A DNA stretch of 64,000 nt. Source: Pseudomonas frederiksbergensis (lineage in GTDB: Bacteria; Pseudomonadota; Gammaproteobacteria; Pseudomonadales; Pseudomonadaceae). The translations under genes and the position numbers were made by a program. Shown here piece by piece: positions 45,577 to 54,252 of this stretch. Every line of letters starts with the position of its first letter. Positions within the stretch are counted from its first letter, which is position 1. The notes below the pieces were generated by a model. It worked only from the letters and a program-made list of their open reading frames with translations. It was not told the origin of the DNA and did no database searches. The stretch spans positions 5,906,001 to 5,970,000 of the forward strand of contig NZ_FNTF01000002.1 in NCBI RefSeq assembly GCF_900105495.1, given 5' to 3'.

Positions 45577-46896
45577 ATGGATAACTCCAACACCCTGCCC
45601 CTTGGTTCGGCTGCCCTGCCGGCCAAAGAAAGAACCACTGCCAGTCGCATCAAATCGATCTTCAGCGGCTCTGTCGGCAACATGGTCGAGTGGTACGACT
45701 GGTATGTCTACGCCGCCTTCTCCCTGTACTTTGCCAAGGCTTTTTTCCCCAAAGGCGACACCACCGCGCAACTGCTGAACACCGCCGCGATCTTCGCCGT
45801 GGGCTTCCTGATGCGCCCGATCGGTGGCTGGTTGATGGGCCTCTACGCCGACAAGGCCGGTCGCAAGAAAGCACTGATGGCTTCGGTGTATCTGATGTGT
45901 TTCGGCTCGCTGCTGATCGCCCTGAGCCCTGGGTATGAAACCATTGGCATTGGCGCACCGATCCTGCTGATTTTCGCTCGCCTGCTGCAAGGCCTGTCGG
46001 TCGGTGGCGAGTACGGCACCTCGGCAACGTACCTCAGCGAGATGGCCACCAAGGATCGTCGCGGCTTCTACTCCAGCTTCCAGTACGTGACCCTGATCTC
46101 CGGCCAGCTCATCGCGTTGGCAGTGCTGATCGTGCTGCAACAGACCCTGACCACTGAAGAACTGTACGCCTGGGGCTGGCGCATCCCGTTCGCCATCGGC
46201 GCGCTGTGTGCCGTGGTCGCGCTGTACCTGCGTCGTGGCATGGAAGAAACCGAGTCGTTCACCAAGAAAGAGAAGGCCAAGGAAAGCGCGATGCGCACCT
46301 TGATGCGCCATCCGAAGGAACTGATGACCGTGGTCGGCCTGACCATGGGCGGCACCCTGGCGTTCTACACCTACACCACGTACATGCAGAAATACCTGGT
46401 GAACACCGTCGGCATGAGCATCTCCGACTCCACCACTATTTCGGCTGCCACGCTGTTCCTGTTCATGTGCCTGCAACCACTCGTTGGCGGACTCTCGGAT
46501 AAAGTCGGTCGCCGGCCAATCCTGATTGCCTTCGGTATCCTCGGGACGCTGTTCACCGTGCCGATCCTGACCACCCTGCACACCGTGCAAACCTGGTGGG
46601 GCGCGTTCTTCCTGATCATGGCGGCGCTGATCATCGTCAGCGGCTACACCTCGATCAACGCGGTGGTCAAAGCTGAACTGTTCCCGACCGAAATCCGCGC
46701 GCTGGGCGTCGGCCTGCCGTACGCGCTGACCGTGTCGATCTTCGGCGGCACCGCTGAATACATCGCACTGTGGTTCAAGAGCATTGGCATGGAAACCGGT
46801 TACTACTGGTATGTCACGGCGTGCATCGCGGTGTCGTTGCTGGTGTACATCACCATGAAAGACACCCGCAAACACTCGCGGATCGAGACGGACTGA
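45577..46896 (+). CDS. kgtP: MFS alpha-ketoglutarate-type permease
   Basis: 439 aa, GAGG upstream. Metabolite:H+ symporter family with about twelve membrane helices. Motifs: SGSVGNMVEWYDWYVYAAFS at the first helix, GGWLMGLYADKAGRKKAL after helix 2, LLQGLSVGGEYGTSATYLSE in helix 4, and GGLSDKVGRRPILI after helix 8. It imports alpha-ketoglutarate or a related dicarboxylate with protons. The adjacent two-component system and sigma-54 promoter fit the MifS/MifR-PA5530 relationship known in P. aeruginosa. A strong terminator follows. Confidence 0.88.
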   Translation: MDNSNTLPLGSAALPAKERTTASRIKSIFSGSVGNMVEWYDWYVYAAFSLYFAKAFFPKGDTTAQLLNTAAIFAVGFLMRPIGGWLMGLYADKAGRKKALMASVYLMCFGSLLIALSPGYETIGIGAPILLIFARLLQGLSVGGEYGTSATYLSEMATKDRRGFYSSFQYVTLISGQLIALAVLIVLQQTLTTEELYAWGWRIPFAIGALCAVVALYLRRGMEETESFTKKEKAKESAMRTLMRHPKELMTVVGLTMGGTLAFYTYTTYMQKYLVNTVGMSISDSTTISAATLFLFMCLQPLVGGLSDKVGRRPILIAFGILGTLFTVPILTTLHTVQTWWGAFFLIMAALIIVSGYTSINAVVKAELFPTEIRALGVGLPYALTVSIFGGTAEYIALWFKSIGMETGYYWYVTACIAVSLLVYITMKDTRKHSRIETD

Positions 46897-46919
46897 TCCC
46901 GCCCGCGCAATAAAAAACA

Positions 46920-46950
46920 GGGGCAGACCTTAACGGGTCTGCCCCTTTTT
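46920..46950 (+). terminator. Permease terminator
   Basis: GGGGCAGACC (46920-46929) and GGTCTGCCCC (46936-46945) with a 6-nt loop and TTTTT, 23 bp past the stop. Confidence 0.93.
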
Positions 46951-46970
46951 ATTTGCCTCAACCCTAACCC

Positions 46971-47088
46971 TGTGGGAGTGAGCCTGCTCCGGGCGGCGTT
47001 CCGACGATTGCGGTGTGTCAGGCAACCAATTTGTTGTCTGTGACGCCGCTATCGTCGGAACGCCGCCCGGAGCAGGCTCACTCCCACA
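46971..47088. repeat. Inverted REP element with 38-bp perfect arms
   Basis: 46971-47008 (TGTGGGAGTGAGCCTGCTCC, then GGGCGGCGTTCCGACGAT) is matched exactly by its inverse at 47051-47088, with a 42-bp spacer. Unusually long and exact for this class. Confidence 0.88.
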
Positions 47089-47171
47089 TTATTCGGATCT
47101 CATCGCTGGAAATTATCTGTTCGTCCCAGCACTATGAGCGCCCACGAATACAGCTTCTGGAACCCACGCCC

Positions 47172-47801
47172 ATGCCCGACGACATCCACTTCTACGAACC
47201 CGCCAACGGCCACGGCCTGCCGCATGACCCGTTCAATGCCATCGTCGGCCCGCGCCCCATTGGCTGGATTTCCTCCCAGGATACCGATGGCCGCTTGAAC
47301 CTGGCGCCTTACAGTTTCTTCAACGCCTTCAACTACATTCCGCCGATCATTGGTTTTTCCAGTGTCGGGCGCAAAGACAGCCTGAACAACATCGAGCGCA
47401 CCGGTGAGTTCGCCTGGAACCTGGCGACCCGTCCGCTGGCCGAGCAGATGAACCAGAGCTGCGCCATGGTCGGGCCTGAGGTCAACGAGTTCGAGCTGTC
47501 CGGACTGACCCCGGCAGCGTCGAAAATCATCCAGGTGCCGCGCGTCGCCGAAAGCCCGGTGTCCTTCGAATGCAAGGTCACGCAGATCATTCAGTTGCAG
47601 CGGGCCGATGGCAACGTGGTGCCGAGCTGGCTGATTCTCGGCGAAGTGGTCGCCGTGCATATCGCCAAGTGGCTGTTGAAGGATGGGGTGTACGACACCG
47701 CCGCGGCAGAACCGATTCTGCGCGGCGGCGGGCCAGCGGATTATTTCCAGCTGGGGCCTGAGGCATTGTTCAAGATGTATCGCCCGGGGGCGGTCAAGTA
47801 G
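47172..47801 (+). CDS. Flavin reductase family protein
   Basis: 209 aa from the ATG at 47172; the frame extends upstream into the REP element, which is unlikely to be coding. FMN-binding split-barrel motifs: PFNAIVGPRPIGWISSQDTD, NLAPYSFFNAFNYIPPIIGF, KDSLNNIERTGEFAWNLATR. Members reduce or bind FMN and often supply reduced flavin to a monooxygenase. An antibiotic-biosynthesis-type monooxygenase is encoded nearby but on the other strand. Substrate unknown. Confidence 0.9.
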   Translation: MPDDIHFYEPANGHGLPHDPFNAIVGPRPIGWISSQDTDGRLNLAPYSFFNAFNYIPPIIGFSSVGRKDSLNNIERTGEFAWNLATRPLAEQMNQSCAMVGPEVNEFELSGLTPAASKIIQVPRVAESPVSFECKVTQIIQLQRADGNVVPSWLILGEVVAVHIAKWLLKDGVYDTAAAEPILRGGGPADYFQLGPEALFKMYRPGAVK

Positions 47802-48032
47802 TTACCAGATCAGGTCGCCGTCTTCGCTGACATCTTTGAGGTGGGTCAATTGCAGCGCGGCGGCTTCATCGGCCTCGCGGGCAGTTTTGAAGGTCTGCTC
47901 TTCGAGCAGCTTGTGAAAGCGCGGTGCACCCGAACCACCGATGGCCTTGGTGGCAATCGCGGCGTTATAACCGCCTTCACGGGGTACTACGGCCGATACG
48001 GCTTCGAAGGTTTCAAAGGCTTTGCGTGCCAT
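47802..48032 (-). CDS. Small hypothetical protein
   Basis: 76 aa, AGGAT before the ATG. Soluble, with MARKAFETFEAVSAVVPREG at the N-terminus and an acidic C-terminus (DEAAALQLTHLKDVSEDGDL). No family recognised with confidence. Its stop abuts the flavin reductase stop (convergent); it may be co-transcribed with the monooxygenase gene 42 bp upstream. Confidence 0.7.
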   Translation of the reverse strand: MARKAFETFEAVSAVVPREGGYNAAIATKAIGGSGAPRFHKLLEEQTFKTAREADEAAALQLTHLKDVSEDGDLIW

Positions 48033-48073
48033 TTCGCGGATCCTGCTGAATGGAGAATTGAGCCATTAAACCC

Positions 48074-48427
48074 TCAACCCGCCATTTTGTGTACCCATGA
48101 CTGGGACTGCCCCAGCGCCTGGGCGGCCGACACATCCTTGAAGGTATGAAAATCCAGGCTGTTGACCACCAGGTCTTGCACCAACCCGGCAAAAACCTGC
48201 ATGGCCGGGGTGCTGAAATAAGCGGTCATGGCCTGCTGGTTCATCCAGAAACCGGACACCAGCCACAATTCCGGATCGCACTGCGATTGTTGCAGGGCAA
48301 AACTCAGGCAACCCGGCGCGCTGCGGGACGGCTCGATCAAGGCACTCAGGCGTGCACCGAGTTCCGCCGAACGCCCGGCGCGGGCGCGGACAAAGGCCAT
48401 ATGACTGACGGGGATCTGCGTAGACAT
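48074..48427 (-). CDS. Antibiotic biosynthesis monooxygenase (ABM) family protein
   Basis: 117 aa from the ATG at 48427 with GGAGGG six bases upstream; a TTG two codons earlier is less likely. Dimeric alpha/beta-barrel ABM pattern: MAFVRARAGRSAELGARLSA, EPSRSAPGCLSFALQQS, PELWLVSGFWMNQQAMTAYF. Members include quinol monooxygenases; substrate unknown. Transcribed towards the small hypothetical gene. Confidence 0.85.
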   Translation of the reverse strand: MSTQIPVSHMAFVRARAGRSAELGARLSALIEPSRSAPGCLSFALQQSQCDPELWLVSGFWMNQQAMTAYFSTPAMQVFAGLVQDLVVNSLDFHTFKDVSAAQALGQSQSWVHKMAG

Positions 48428-48763
48428 GTTCAACCCTCCCAGGTACTCGAGTGGCAGCCGTGGGACGGGCTGCGACAGGATCCAAGGTTAAGCGCGCCGG
48501 TGGAAGCGCGGTTAGTCGATTCCTGCCGGCTTGTTGCACAATCCTGCGAAGCTGCACCCCCGCACCTGTAACAACGTGTAAATCCTGTCACAGGGCTGAA
48601 ACACGGCTTTCAAGCAAGTTTTCCTGGGGTTGCCCTGTCATAGAGGTGACGTCAATTCACTCCGTGCAGAATCAGGCAAGGTTGAGGCAGGATGTGTCTA
48701 CCGCTTCGTCTTGCACAAACTTAAGCTCACCTCATTACCAACGCCCCACCGAGGATGCCTTGC
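48428..48763. other. 336-bp divergent intergenic region
   Basis: Promoter region between the ABM gene and the AraC regulator. No gene, repeat or clear operator seen; a CTGTCA-N6-TGAC at 48635-48650 has the wrong spacing for the lux-box class. Confidence 0.55.
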
Positions 48764-49693
48764 ATGTCGTCGCTCGATCATTTTCAAGCCCCGCTGGACA
48801 CCGACATGGAGAAACAGCGCGCAGAACTGGCCGCTATCATTCGCCGCAACACGACGGACGATGGCACTTATGCGACTGCCGTCGGCTCGCTCTTCATGTC
48901 TCGCCATAGCCAGTCCCATGAGTTTGCCCCGGTACTGGCGCAACCCGCGTTGTGCATCATGGCGCAGGGCCGTAAAGAGGTCAGGCTGGCCGATGAATAC
49001 TTCAATTACGATCCGCTGAACTACCTGGTGGTCTCCGTCTCGATGCCATTGAGCGGACGCGTGGTGAACGTCACGTCTGAAGAACCGATCCTCGCGGTGC
49101 GGCTGGATATCGACCCGGCGGAAATCTCCGCGCTGATTGCCGATGCCGGTCCTCTCGGTGTGCCCACCCGACCGACTGGGCGCGGCTTGTATGTCGAACG
49201 GATCGACACTGCGATGCTCGACGCCGTGCTGCGTCTGGCTCGTTTGCTGGATGCGCCGAAAGACATCGCCATGCTCGCGCCGTTGATTCGCCGGGAAATT
49301 CTTTATCGGTTGTTGCGCAGTCAACAGGGCCATCGGCTGTACGAAATCGCTATCGCCAACAGCCAGAGCCATCGCATCAGCCAGGCGATCAAATGGCTCA
49401 ACGGCAACTATGAACAGCCGTTGCGCATCGATGATCTGGCGAAGGAAGTGAACCTGAGCGTGTCGACCTTGCATCACCGGTTCAAGGCGATGACGGCGAT
49501 GAGTCCGCTGCAGTATCAGAAGCAATTGCGCCTGCAAGAAGCGCGGCGGTTGATGCTGGCCGAAGGCTTGGAGGCTTCGGCGGCGGGGTATCGGGTGGGG
49601 TATGAAAGCCCTTCGCAATTCAGCCGGGAGTACAGCCGATTGTTCGGGGCTCCGCCGCTCCGGGATTTGGCGCGGTTGCGGTTGTCGGTTTGA
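48764..49693 (+). CDS. AraC-family transcriptional regulator
   Basis: 309 aa from the ATG at 48764, with GAGGA 8-9 nt upstream; an ATG at 48755 lies too close to that site. The N-terminal half is an AraC_N cupin (PALCIMAQGRKEVRLADEYF, NYLVVSVSMPLSGRVV). The C-terminal two HTH motifs are IDDLAKEVNLSVSTLHHRFK and ASAAGYRVGYESPSQFSREY. Divergent from the ABM gene, which could be its target together with the flavin reductase; untested inference. Confidence 0.92.
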   Translation: MSSLDHFQAPLDTDMEKQRAELAAIIRRNTTDDGTYATAVGSLFMSRHSQSHEFAPVLAQPALCIMAQGRKEVRLADEYFNYDPLNYLVVSVSMPLSGRVVNVTSEEPILAVRLDIDPAEISALIADAGPLGVPTRPTGRGLYVERIDTAMLDAVLRLARLLDAPKDIAMLAPLIRREILYRLLRSQQGHRLYEIAIANSQSHRISQAIKWLNGNYEQPLRIDDLAKEVNLSVSTLHHRFKAMTAMSPLQYQKQLRLQEARRLMLAEGLEASAAGYRVGYESPSQFSREYSRLFGAPPLRDLARLRLSV

Positions 49694-49722
49694 TTCAGTT
49701 TTTGTGGTGCTGCGACTTACGC

Positions 49723-49805
49723 CTTCGCGAGCAAGCCCGCTCCCACATTAGACCGAGTTGTTCATGAGAACGCGGTCAACTGTGGGAGCGGGCTTGCTCG
49801 CGAAG
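49723..49805. repeat. Inverted REP pair
   Basis: CTTCGCGAGCAAGCCCGCTC and its inverse give 25-bp perfect arms (49723-49747, 49781-49805) between the convergent AraC and ABC-transporter genes. Confidence 0.87.
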
Positions 49806-49834
49806 AGGCCAGTACAGTCAATCCACCTCTAAAG

Positions 49835-50890
49835 TCAGGCGCTCAACACTCGGCACGCCTCAGCCGGCAAGGTCACCGACACCGGATTGCCAATGCTCAA
49901 CCCAAACCCCTGACACGGCGTACTCAACGCCGTAAACGACACCCCGGAACACTCCACGGTCGTTTCAATCGTCGCGCCAATATCACGCACGAACGTCACC
50001 TTGCCGAGCAGCCGATTACCCGCCGTCGCCTGCGGATGCGACAGTTGCAGGTCCTCAGGGCGAATCAGCATCTTCACTTTCTCACCGACCACAATGCTGC
50101 TGCAGATCGGCACTTGCAGCGCATCGCCACCGGGCAAGCTGACCTTGCCGTTGCCCAGCGCCGTGGCCGGGAAAATGTTTCCTGAACCAATAAAATCCGC
50201 GACGAATTCATTGGCCGGATGCCGGTAGATCTCAATCGGCGAGCCCACTTGCTGCACCCGATGTTCCCCCAATACCACGACGATATCGGCCATGGTCATG
50301 GCTTCACGCTGGTCGTGGGTCACCATGATGGTGGTGATGTTCAAGCGTTGTTGCAGCTGACGGATTTCCACCTGCATCGATTCACGCAGCTTGGCGTCCA
50401 GCGCCGACAGTGGCTCGTCGAGCAGGAGGATTTTCGGGCGGCTGGCAATCGCCCGGGCAATCGCCACGCGCTGGCGTTGACCGCCAGAGAGTTTCGACAC
50501 CGGACGGTCGATCATTTCCTGCAACTGAATCAGTTGCAGCAACTCCGCCACCCGCGCCTGCTGATCAGCCTTGCTGACGCCACGCAGTTTCAGCGGATAG
50601 GCGATGTTCTCCCCCACTGTCATGTGCGGGAACAGCGCCAGGGATTGAAACACCATGCCGAAATTACGTTGATGCGCCGGGGTGTGGCCGATGTCTTCAC
50701 CGTCCAGGCGAATCTCTCCGCCGCTCAGGGTTTCAAGCCCTGCGATCATCCGCAGCAAGGTGGTTTTGCCGCAGCCCGACGGGCCGAGAAAACACACCAG
50801 CTTGCCCTCGGGCAAATGCAGGTTTACATCCTTTACCGCGCAGGCCGAGCCGTAATGTTTCTCGACGTTTTCCAGAATCAGACCAGTCAT
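49835..50890 (-). CDS. Polyamine-type ABC transporter ATP-binding protein
   Basis: 351 aa from the ATG at 50890 (GAGG 8 nt upstream; a GTG three codons earlier overlaps that site). Walker A GPSGCGKTTLL, Q loop MVFQSLALFPHMTV, signature LSGGQRQRVAIARAIA, Walker B KILLLDEPLSALD, and a C-terminal TOBE domain (VKMLIRPEDLQL). PotA-like. Last of four same-strand genes (binding protein, two permeases, ATPase). The substrate is probably a polyamine or guanidino compound, given the AruI-like and dehydrogenase genes upstream. Confidence 0.93.
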   Translation of the reverse strand: MTGLILENVEKHYGSACAVKDVNLHLPEGKLVCFLGPSGCGKTTLLRMIAGLETLSGGEIRLDGEDIGHTPAHQRNFGMVFQSLALFPHMTVGENIAYPLKLRGVSKADQQARVAELLQLIQLQEMIDRPVSKLSGGQRQRVAIARAIASRPKILLLDEPLSALDAKLRESMQVEIRQLQQRLNITTIMVTHDQREAMTMADIVVVLGEHRVQQVGSPIEIYRHPANEFVADFIGSGNIFPATALGNGKVSLPGGDALQVPICSSIVVGEKVKMLIRPEDLQLSHPQATAGNRLLGKVTFVRDIGATIETTVECSGVSFTALSTPCQGFGLSIGNPVSVTLPAEACRVLSA

Positions 50891-50908
50891 TTGAATCACC
50901 TCAAGAAA

Positions 50909-51757
50909 TCAGAACGAAACGCCGCCTTCGCCAACCAACTTTTCCAGCGCCCAGATGAGCACGAAGTCGATCAGCACGATCAGCACGGCAAACGAGAATA
51001 CGGTTGGGTCGAGCGAAGACACGGTGCGGCTGTACATCCAGATCGGCACGGTCATGACGTCGATGGTGTAGAGGAAATAGGTCACGGTGAATTCGTTGAA
51101 CGAGACGATGAACGCCAGCAGCATCCCCGCCAGAATCCCCGACTTCATCAACGGCACCACCACATCGATAATCGCCCGGGTCGGTGAAGCGCCCAGCATC
51201 TGCGCGGCTTCTTCGACTTCGCTGCCAATGGAGAGCATCGCGGCGGTGCAGTTTTTCACCACGAACGGCAGCGCCAGGATCACGTGGGCAATCACCAACC
51301 GCGAGGTCGTGATGTGGAACGGCAAGCTGTCGAACACCAGCAATAACGCCAGCCCCAACACCACCATCGGGAACACCAGTGGCAGCGACATCAATTGCAG
51401 CGCCACCGCCTTGCCACGGAACTCACAACGGGTCAGGGCATAGGCTGCCGGCACCGCAATAATCGTCGCGAAGATCATGGTCAGGCACGCCACCATCAGG
51501 CTGGTGGTCATGGCTTTGCCCAGGCTCAGCACATCGCTGGAATCCGGCGACACGAAGGTGTTCCAGGCGGCCTCGTACCATTGCAGGCTGTAGCTGCTCG
51601 GCGGGAAATCGAGGTTCGATGCACCGCTGAACGACATGACGATCATGGTCAGGATCGGCAGCACCGCCAGCAGCAGGATGAAGCCCGAGAGAATGCCGGC
51701 GAACTTGCCGGTCTCGCCGGGCAACAGCCCATAACGCTTTTTGATCAGGGTGCTCAT
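50909..51757 (-). CDS. ABC transporter permease (PotC-like)
   Basis: 282 aa. Six membrane helices, and the EAA loop motif EVEEAAQMLGASPTRAIIDV that contacts the ATPase. Start overlaps the stop of the other permease by 4 bp and the ATPase gene begins 18 bp downstream, so the genes are co-translated. Forms the membrane channel with the PotB-like subunit. Confidence 0.92.
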   Translation of the reverse strand: MSTLIKKRYGLLPGETGKFAGILSGFILLLAVLPILTMIVMSFSGASNLDFPPSSYSLQWYEAAWNTFVSPDSSDVLSLGKAMTTSLMVACLTMIFATIIAVPAAYALTRCEFRGKAVALQLMSLPLVFPMVVLGLALLLVFDSLPFHITTSRLVIAHVILALPFVVKNCTAAMLSIGSEVEEAAQMLGASPTRAIIDVVVPLMKSGILAGMLLAFIVSFNEFTVTYFLYTIDVMTVPIWMYSRTVSSLDPTVFSFAVLIVLIDFVLIWALEKLVGEGGVSF

Positions 51758-52662
51758 TGGGAAGCCTCCAGCATGCGCCGACGACGGCCAGTGATGTATT
51801 CGGACAAAGTCATGATCGCGAGCGTGGTGACAATCAGCACCACACCGGCAGCGGAGGCGGCGGGCCAGTTCATCAGCGGGGCGATCTGGTCATGGACCAT
51901 CACGGCCAGCATCGGCACGCGTCGACCACCGAGCAGCAAGGGCACCACGAAGCTGCTGGCGTTGTAGGCAAATACCAATGTCGCACCCGTGATGATCCCC
52001 GGCATGCTCATCGGCAGTACCACTTGGCGGAACACCTGAAAACGACTGGCGCCCAGGGTGGCGGCGGCTTCTTCATAGGTCCGGGCGACGCCGCGCATGG
52101 CGCTGGCAATCGGCAGCACAGCCAACGGGAACGCGGTTTGCACCAGGCCCATCAACACGCCGTTCTGGTTGTAGAGCAGCATGATCGGGCGCTTGATCAG
52201 GCCCAGGCCCATCAGCGCCTGATTGAGCATCCCGCCGGGACCGAGAATCACCAGCCAGCCGTAGCTTTGCAGCAACAGGTTGACCAGCAATGGCAGCAGC
52301 ACCGCGGCGAGGAAGATCCGCCGCACGAAGGGCGAGGTCAGCCGCGACATGGTGTAGGCCACCGGGATCGCCAGCACCACGGCGATCACTGCGCTGATCA
52401 GCGCCAGACGCAGGGTCAGCAGCAAGGATTTGAGGTAATACGGTTCCAGCAATTGGGCGTAACTGGCCAGGCTGAACCCGGTCCATTCCGCGCCTTTGGT
52501 GCCCACACTCATGCGCAGTACCAGCAGGCTGGCGGCGATCAATACGCCCAGAAACAGCATCGACGGCGAAAGGAAAAACCAGGCACGCGTCGTCGGCGAA
52601 ACACCCCGATTGGCGCGCACTGCAGCGGCGGCAACAGGATGAGTCAGAGGTTGGTGTTCCAT
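51754..52662 (-). CDS. ABC transporter permease (PotB-like)
   Basis: 302 aa from the ATG at 52662; the longer frame upstream runs through a REP-like element and is discarded. Membrane helices begin at AWFFLSPSMLFLGVLIAASL; the EAA motif is TYEEAAATLGASRFQVFRQV. The ribosome site is weak (GAGACC). It follows the binding-protein gene across a 269-bp gap with long palindromes, which may limit expression relative to the binding protein. Confidence 0.9.
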   Translation of the reverse strand: MEHQPLTHPVAAAAVRANRGVSPTTRAWFFLSPSMLFLGVLIAASLLVLRMSVGTKGAEWTGFSLASYAQLLEPYYLKSLLLTLRLALISAVIAVVLAIPVAYTMSRLTSPFVRRIFLAAVLLPLLVNLLLQSYGWLVILGPGGMLNQALMGLGLIKRPIMLLYNQNGVLMGLVQTAFPLAVLPIASAMRGVARTYEEAAATLGASRFQVFRQVVLPMSMPGIITGATLVFAYNASSFVVPLLLGGRRVPMLAVMVHDQIAPLMNWPAASAAGVVLIVTTLAIMTLSEYITGRRRRMLEASQ

Positions 52663-52726
52663 AGCAAGGGTCTCGTCAATGGAAAGCAGCTGAGCAAGCA
52701 CAGGTCTCGAAATCACATTGGCCCCT

Positions 52727-52890
52727 TGTGGGTGCGAGCCTTTGTGGCGAGGGGGCTTGCCCCCGTTCGGCTGCGAAGCAGTCGTTATCCTGTCATCGCG
52801 GTGCACCTGATGCACCGCGATGACAGGATTTAGGGGCGCTTCGCGTCCCAACGGGGGCAAGCCCCCTCGCCACAAAGGCTCGCTCCCACA
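52727..52890. repeat. Nested palindromes between binding-protein and permease genes
   Basis: The outer arms TGTGGCGAGGGGGCTTGCCC (from 52743) and their inverse (to about 52875) extend with one mismatch to 52727 and 52890. Inside is a second hairpin with 19-bp perfect arms, ATCCTGTCATCGCGGTGCA (52787-52805) and its inverse (52811-52829), with a 5-nt loop. Confidence 0.87.
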
Positions 52891-52931
52891 GGGGATCTTC
52901 AGTGGCTGAAGATCCTGTGGTCGTCACTCGA

Positions 52932-54035
52932 TCAGGAAGAAAAGATTTCCGTGTAACGACGAATCCATTGGTCATGCACGGAGGCCAGGAAGGCGTTGTC
53001 GTGCATGATCGCTTTCTCGGCAATCTGCTCCGGCGTGAGGATGTACGGGCTCTTGCGCGCTTCGGCGGAGATGATCGCCTTGGCGTTGACCGGACCGTTG
53101 TAGATGTCCTCAGCCATCTTGCCCTGCACCAGTGGGTCCAGGGAGTGGTTGATAAAGGCATAGGCCAGGTCGATATCGCCCGGACGGCTTTTCGGCATGA
53201 CCGAGAGCATCAGGTCGGTGTAGAAACCTTCCTTCATGCCGAAGGTGGCACCCAGGCCGTAAGCCGGATCGCGGATTTGTTTCGGGAAAAACGCCGGCGC
53301 GTACAGGCCACCCATGTCCAGCGAACCGGTGCGGAACAGTTCGGCGATCTGGTTCGGGTTTTCACCCAGGGTCACTACGCGATCTTTCAGCTCGGCGAGC
53401 TTCTTGAAGCCCGGCTCGATGTTGTGTTCGTCACCACCGGCCAGTTTGGCGGCGATGATGATCAGGTCCATCGCTTCGGTCCAGTTCGGCGGCGGCAGGA
53501 AGATGTTCGGCGACAGCTCCGCGTCCCACAGGGCTGCGTAGCTGTCCGGCGCTTCCTTGATGGTGCGGGTGCTGTAGACGAGGCTGTTGCACCACAGCAG
53601 GTAACCGATGCCGTGACCGTTGGCGCCGGTGCGGTATTTCTCCGGTACGTCGATCAGGTTGGGAATGCGGTTGAGGTCGGGTTTTTCCAGCAGGTTGGCG
53701 GCGGCCAGACCTTCGGCGCCGACGCCTGCCAGGGTGATGATGTCGTACTGCGGACGATCACCGCCGGCCTTGAGTTTGGCGACCATTTCCGAGGTGCTGC
53801 CGGTGCGGTCGGCGATGACTTTGCAGCCGTACTTGGCTTCGAAGGTCGCGGCGATATTGCGCAGGGCTGCCAAACCGGTGTCATCGGACCAAGTCAGCAA
53901 GCGCAGGGTTTTGCCCTGGAAGCGTGTGTCGCTGGCATTGGCCTTGATGAACGGCATGCTCATGGCGGCCGCTGCCACCGAGGCTACGCCTACGGTCTTG
54001 ATGAATTGACGTCTGTTCAGATCATGTTCGCCCAT
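52932..54035 (-). CDS. Polyamine-type ABC substrate-binding protein, Tat signal
   Basis: 367 aa from the ATG at 54035 (GGGAG 6 nt upstream). The N-terminus NRRQFIKTVGVASVAAAAMS has a twin-arginine motif, so the folded protein is likely exported by Tat to the periplasm. Binding-protein fold: TLRLLTWSDDTGLAALRNIA, FEAKYGCKVIADRTGSTSEM, GIGYLLWCNSLVYST. PotD/PotF-like family. First gene of the transporter set, 217 bp downstream of the aldehyde dehydrogenase stop. Confidence 0.9.
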   Translation of the reverse strand: MGEHDLNRRQFIKTVGVASVAAAAMSMPFIKANASDTRFQGKTLRLLTWSDDTGLAALRNIAATFEAKYGCKVIADRTGSTSEMVAKLKAGGDRPQYDIITLAGVGAEGLAAANLLEKPDLNRIPNLIDVPEKYRTGANGHGIGYLLWCNSLVYSTRTIKEAPDSYAALWDAELSPNIFLPPPNWTEAMDLIIIAAKLAGGDEHNIEPGFKKLAELKDRVVTLGENPNQIAELFRTGSLDMGGLYAPAFFPKQIRDPAYGLGATFGMKEGFYTDLMLSVMPKSRPGDIDLAYAFINHSLDPLVQGKMAEDIYNGPVNAKAIISAEARKSPYILTPEQIAEKAIMHDNAFLASVHDQWIRRYTEIFSS

Positions 54036-54252
54036 TACGGACTCCCTTTGTTTTTGTAGGTATAAGGCAGGTCGAAACTGTTGCATCCGCGCGACCGATT
54101 CAGCATTAGCCCCCGTATTTTCGGGGGTTTGGCTGAGCCAGCGAGTTCATCCTGAGGTCGTGTAAAACACCTGACTATCGATAAAAACTCATCGAAGCCA
54201 TGACGCCAGTGCATGCCTCATCACGAGGCATGCGCTCACCTTTTTCGTGCCG

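Noticed and set aside
48635..48650. CTGTCA-N6-TGAC upstream of the AraC gene
   Set aside because: Spacer is 6 rather than 4 and the second arm is incomplete, so it does not fit CT-N12-AG.
52787..52829. CTGTCA...TGACAG inside a palindrome, considered as a sixth lux-box-like site
   Set aside because: The two halves are separated by a long paired stem, not 4 bp, and the element belongs to a REP-like structure.
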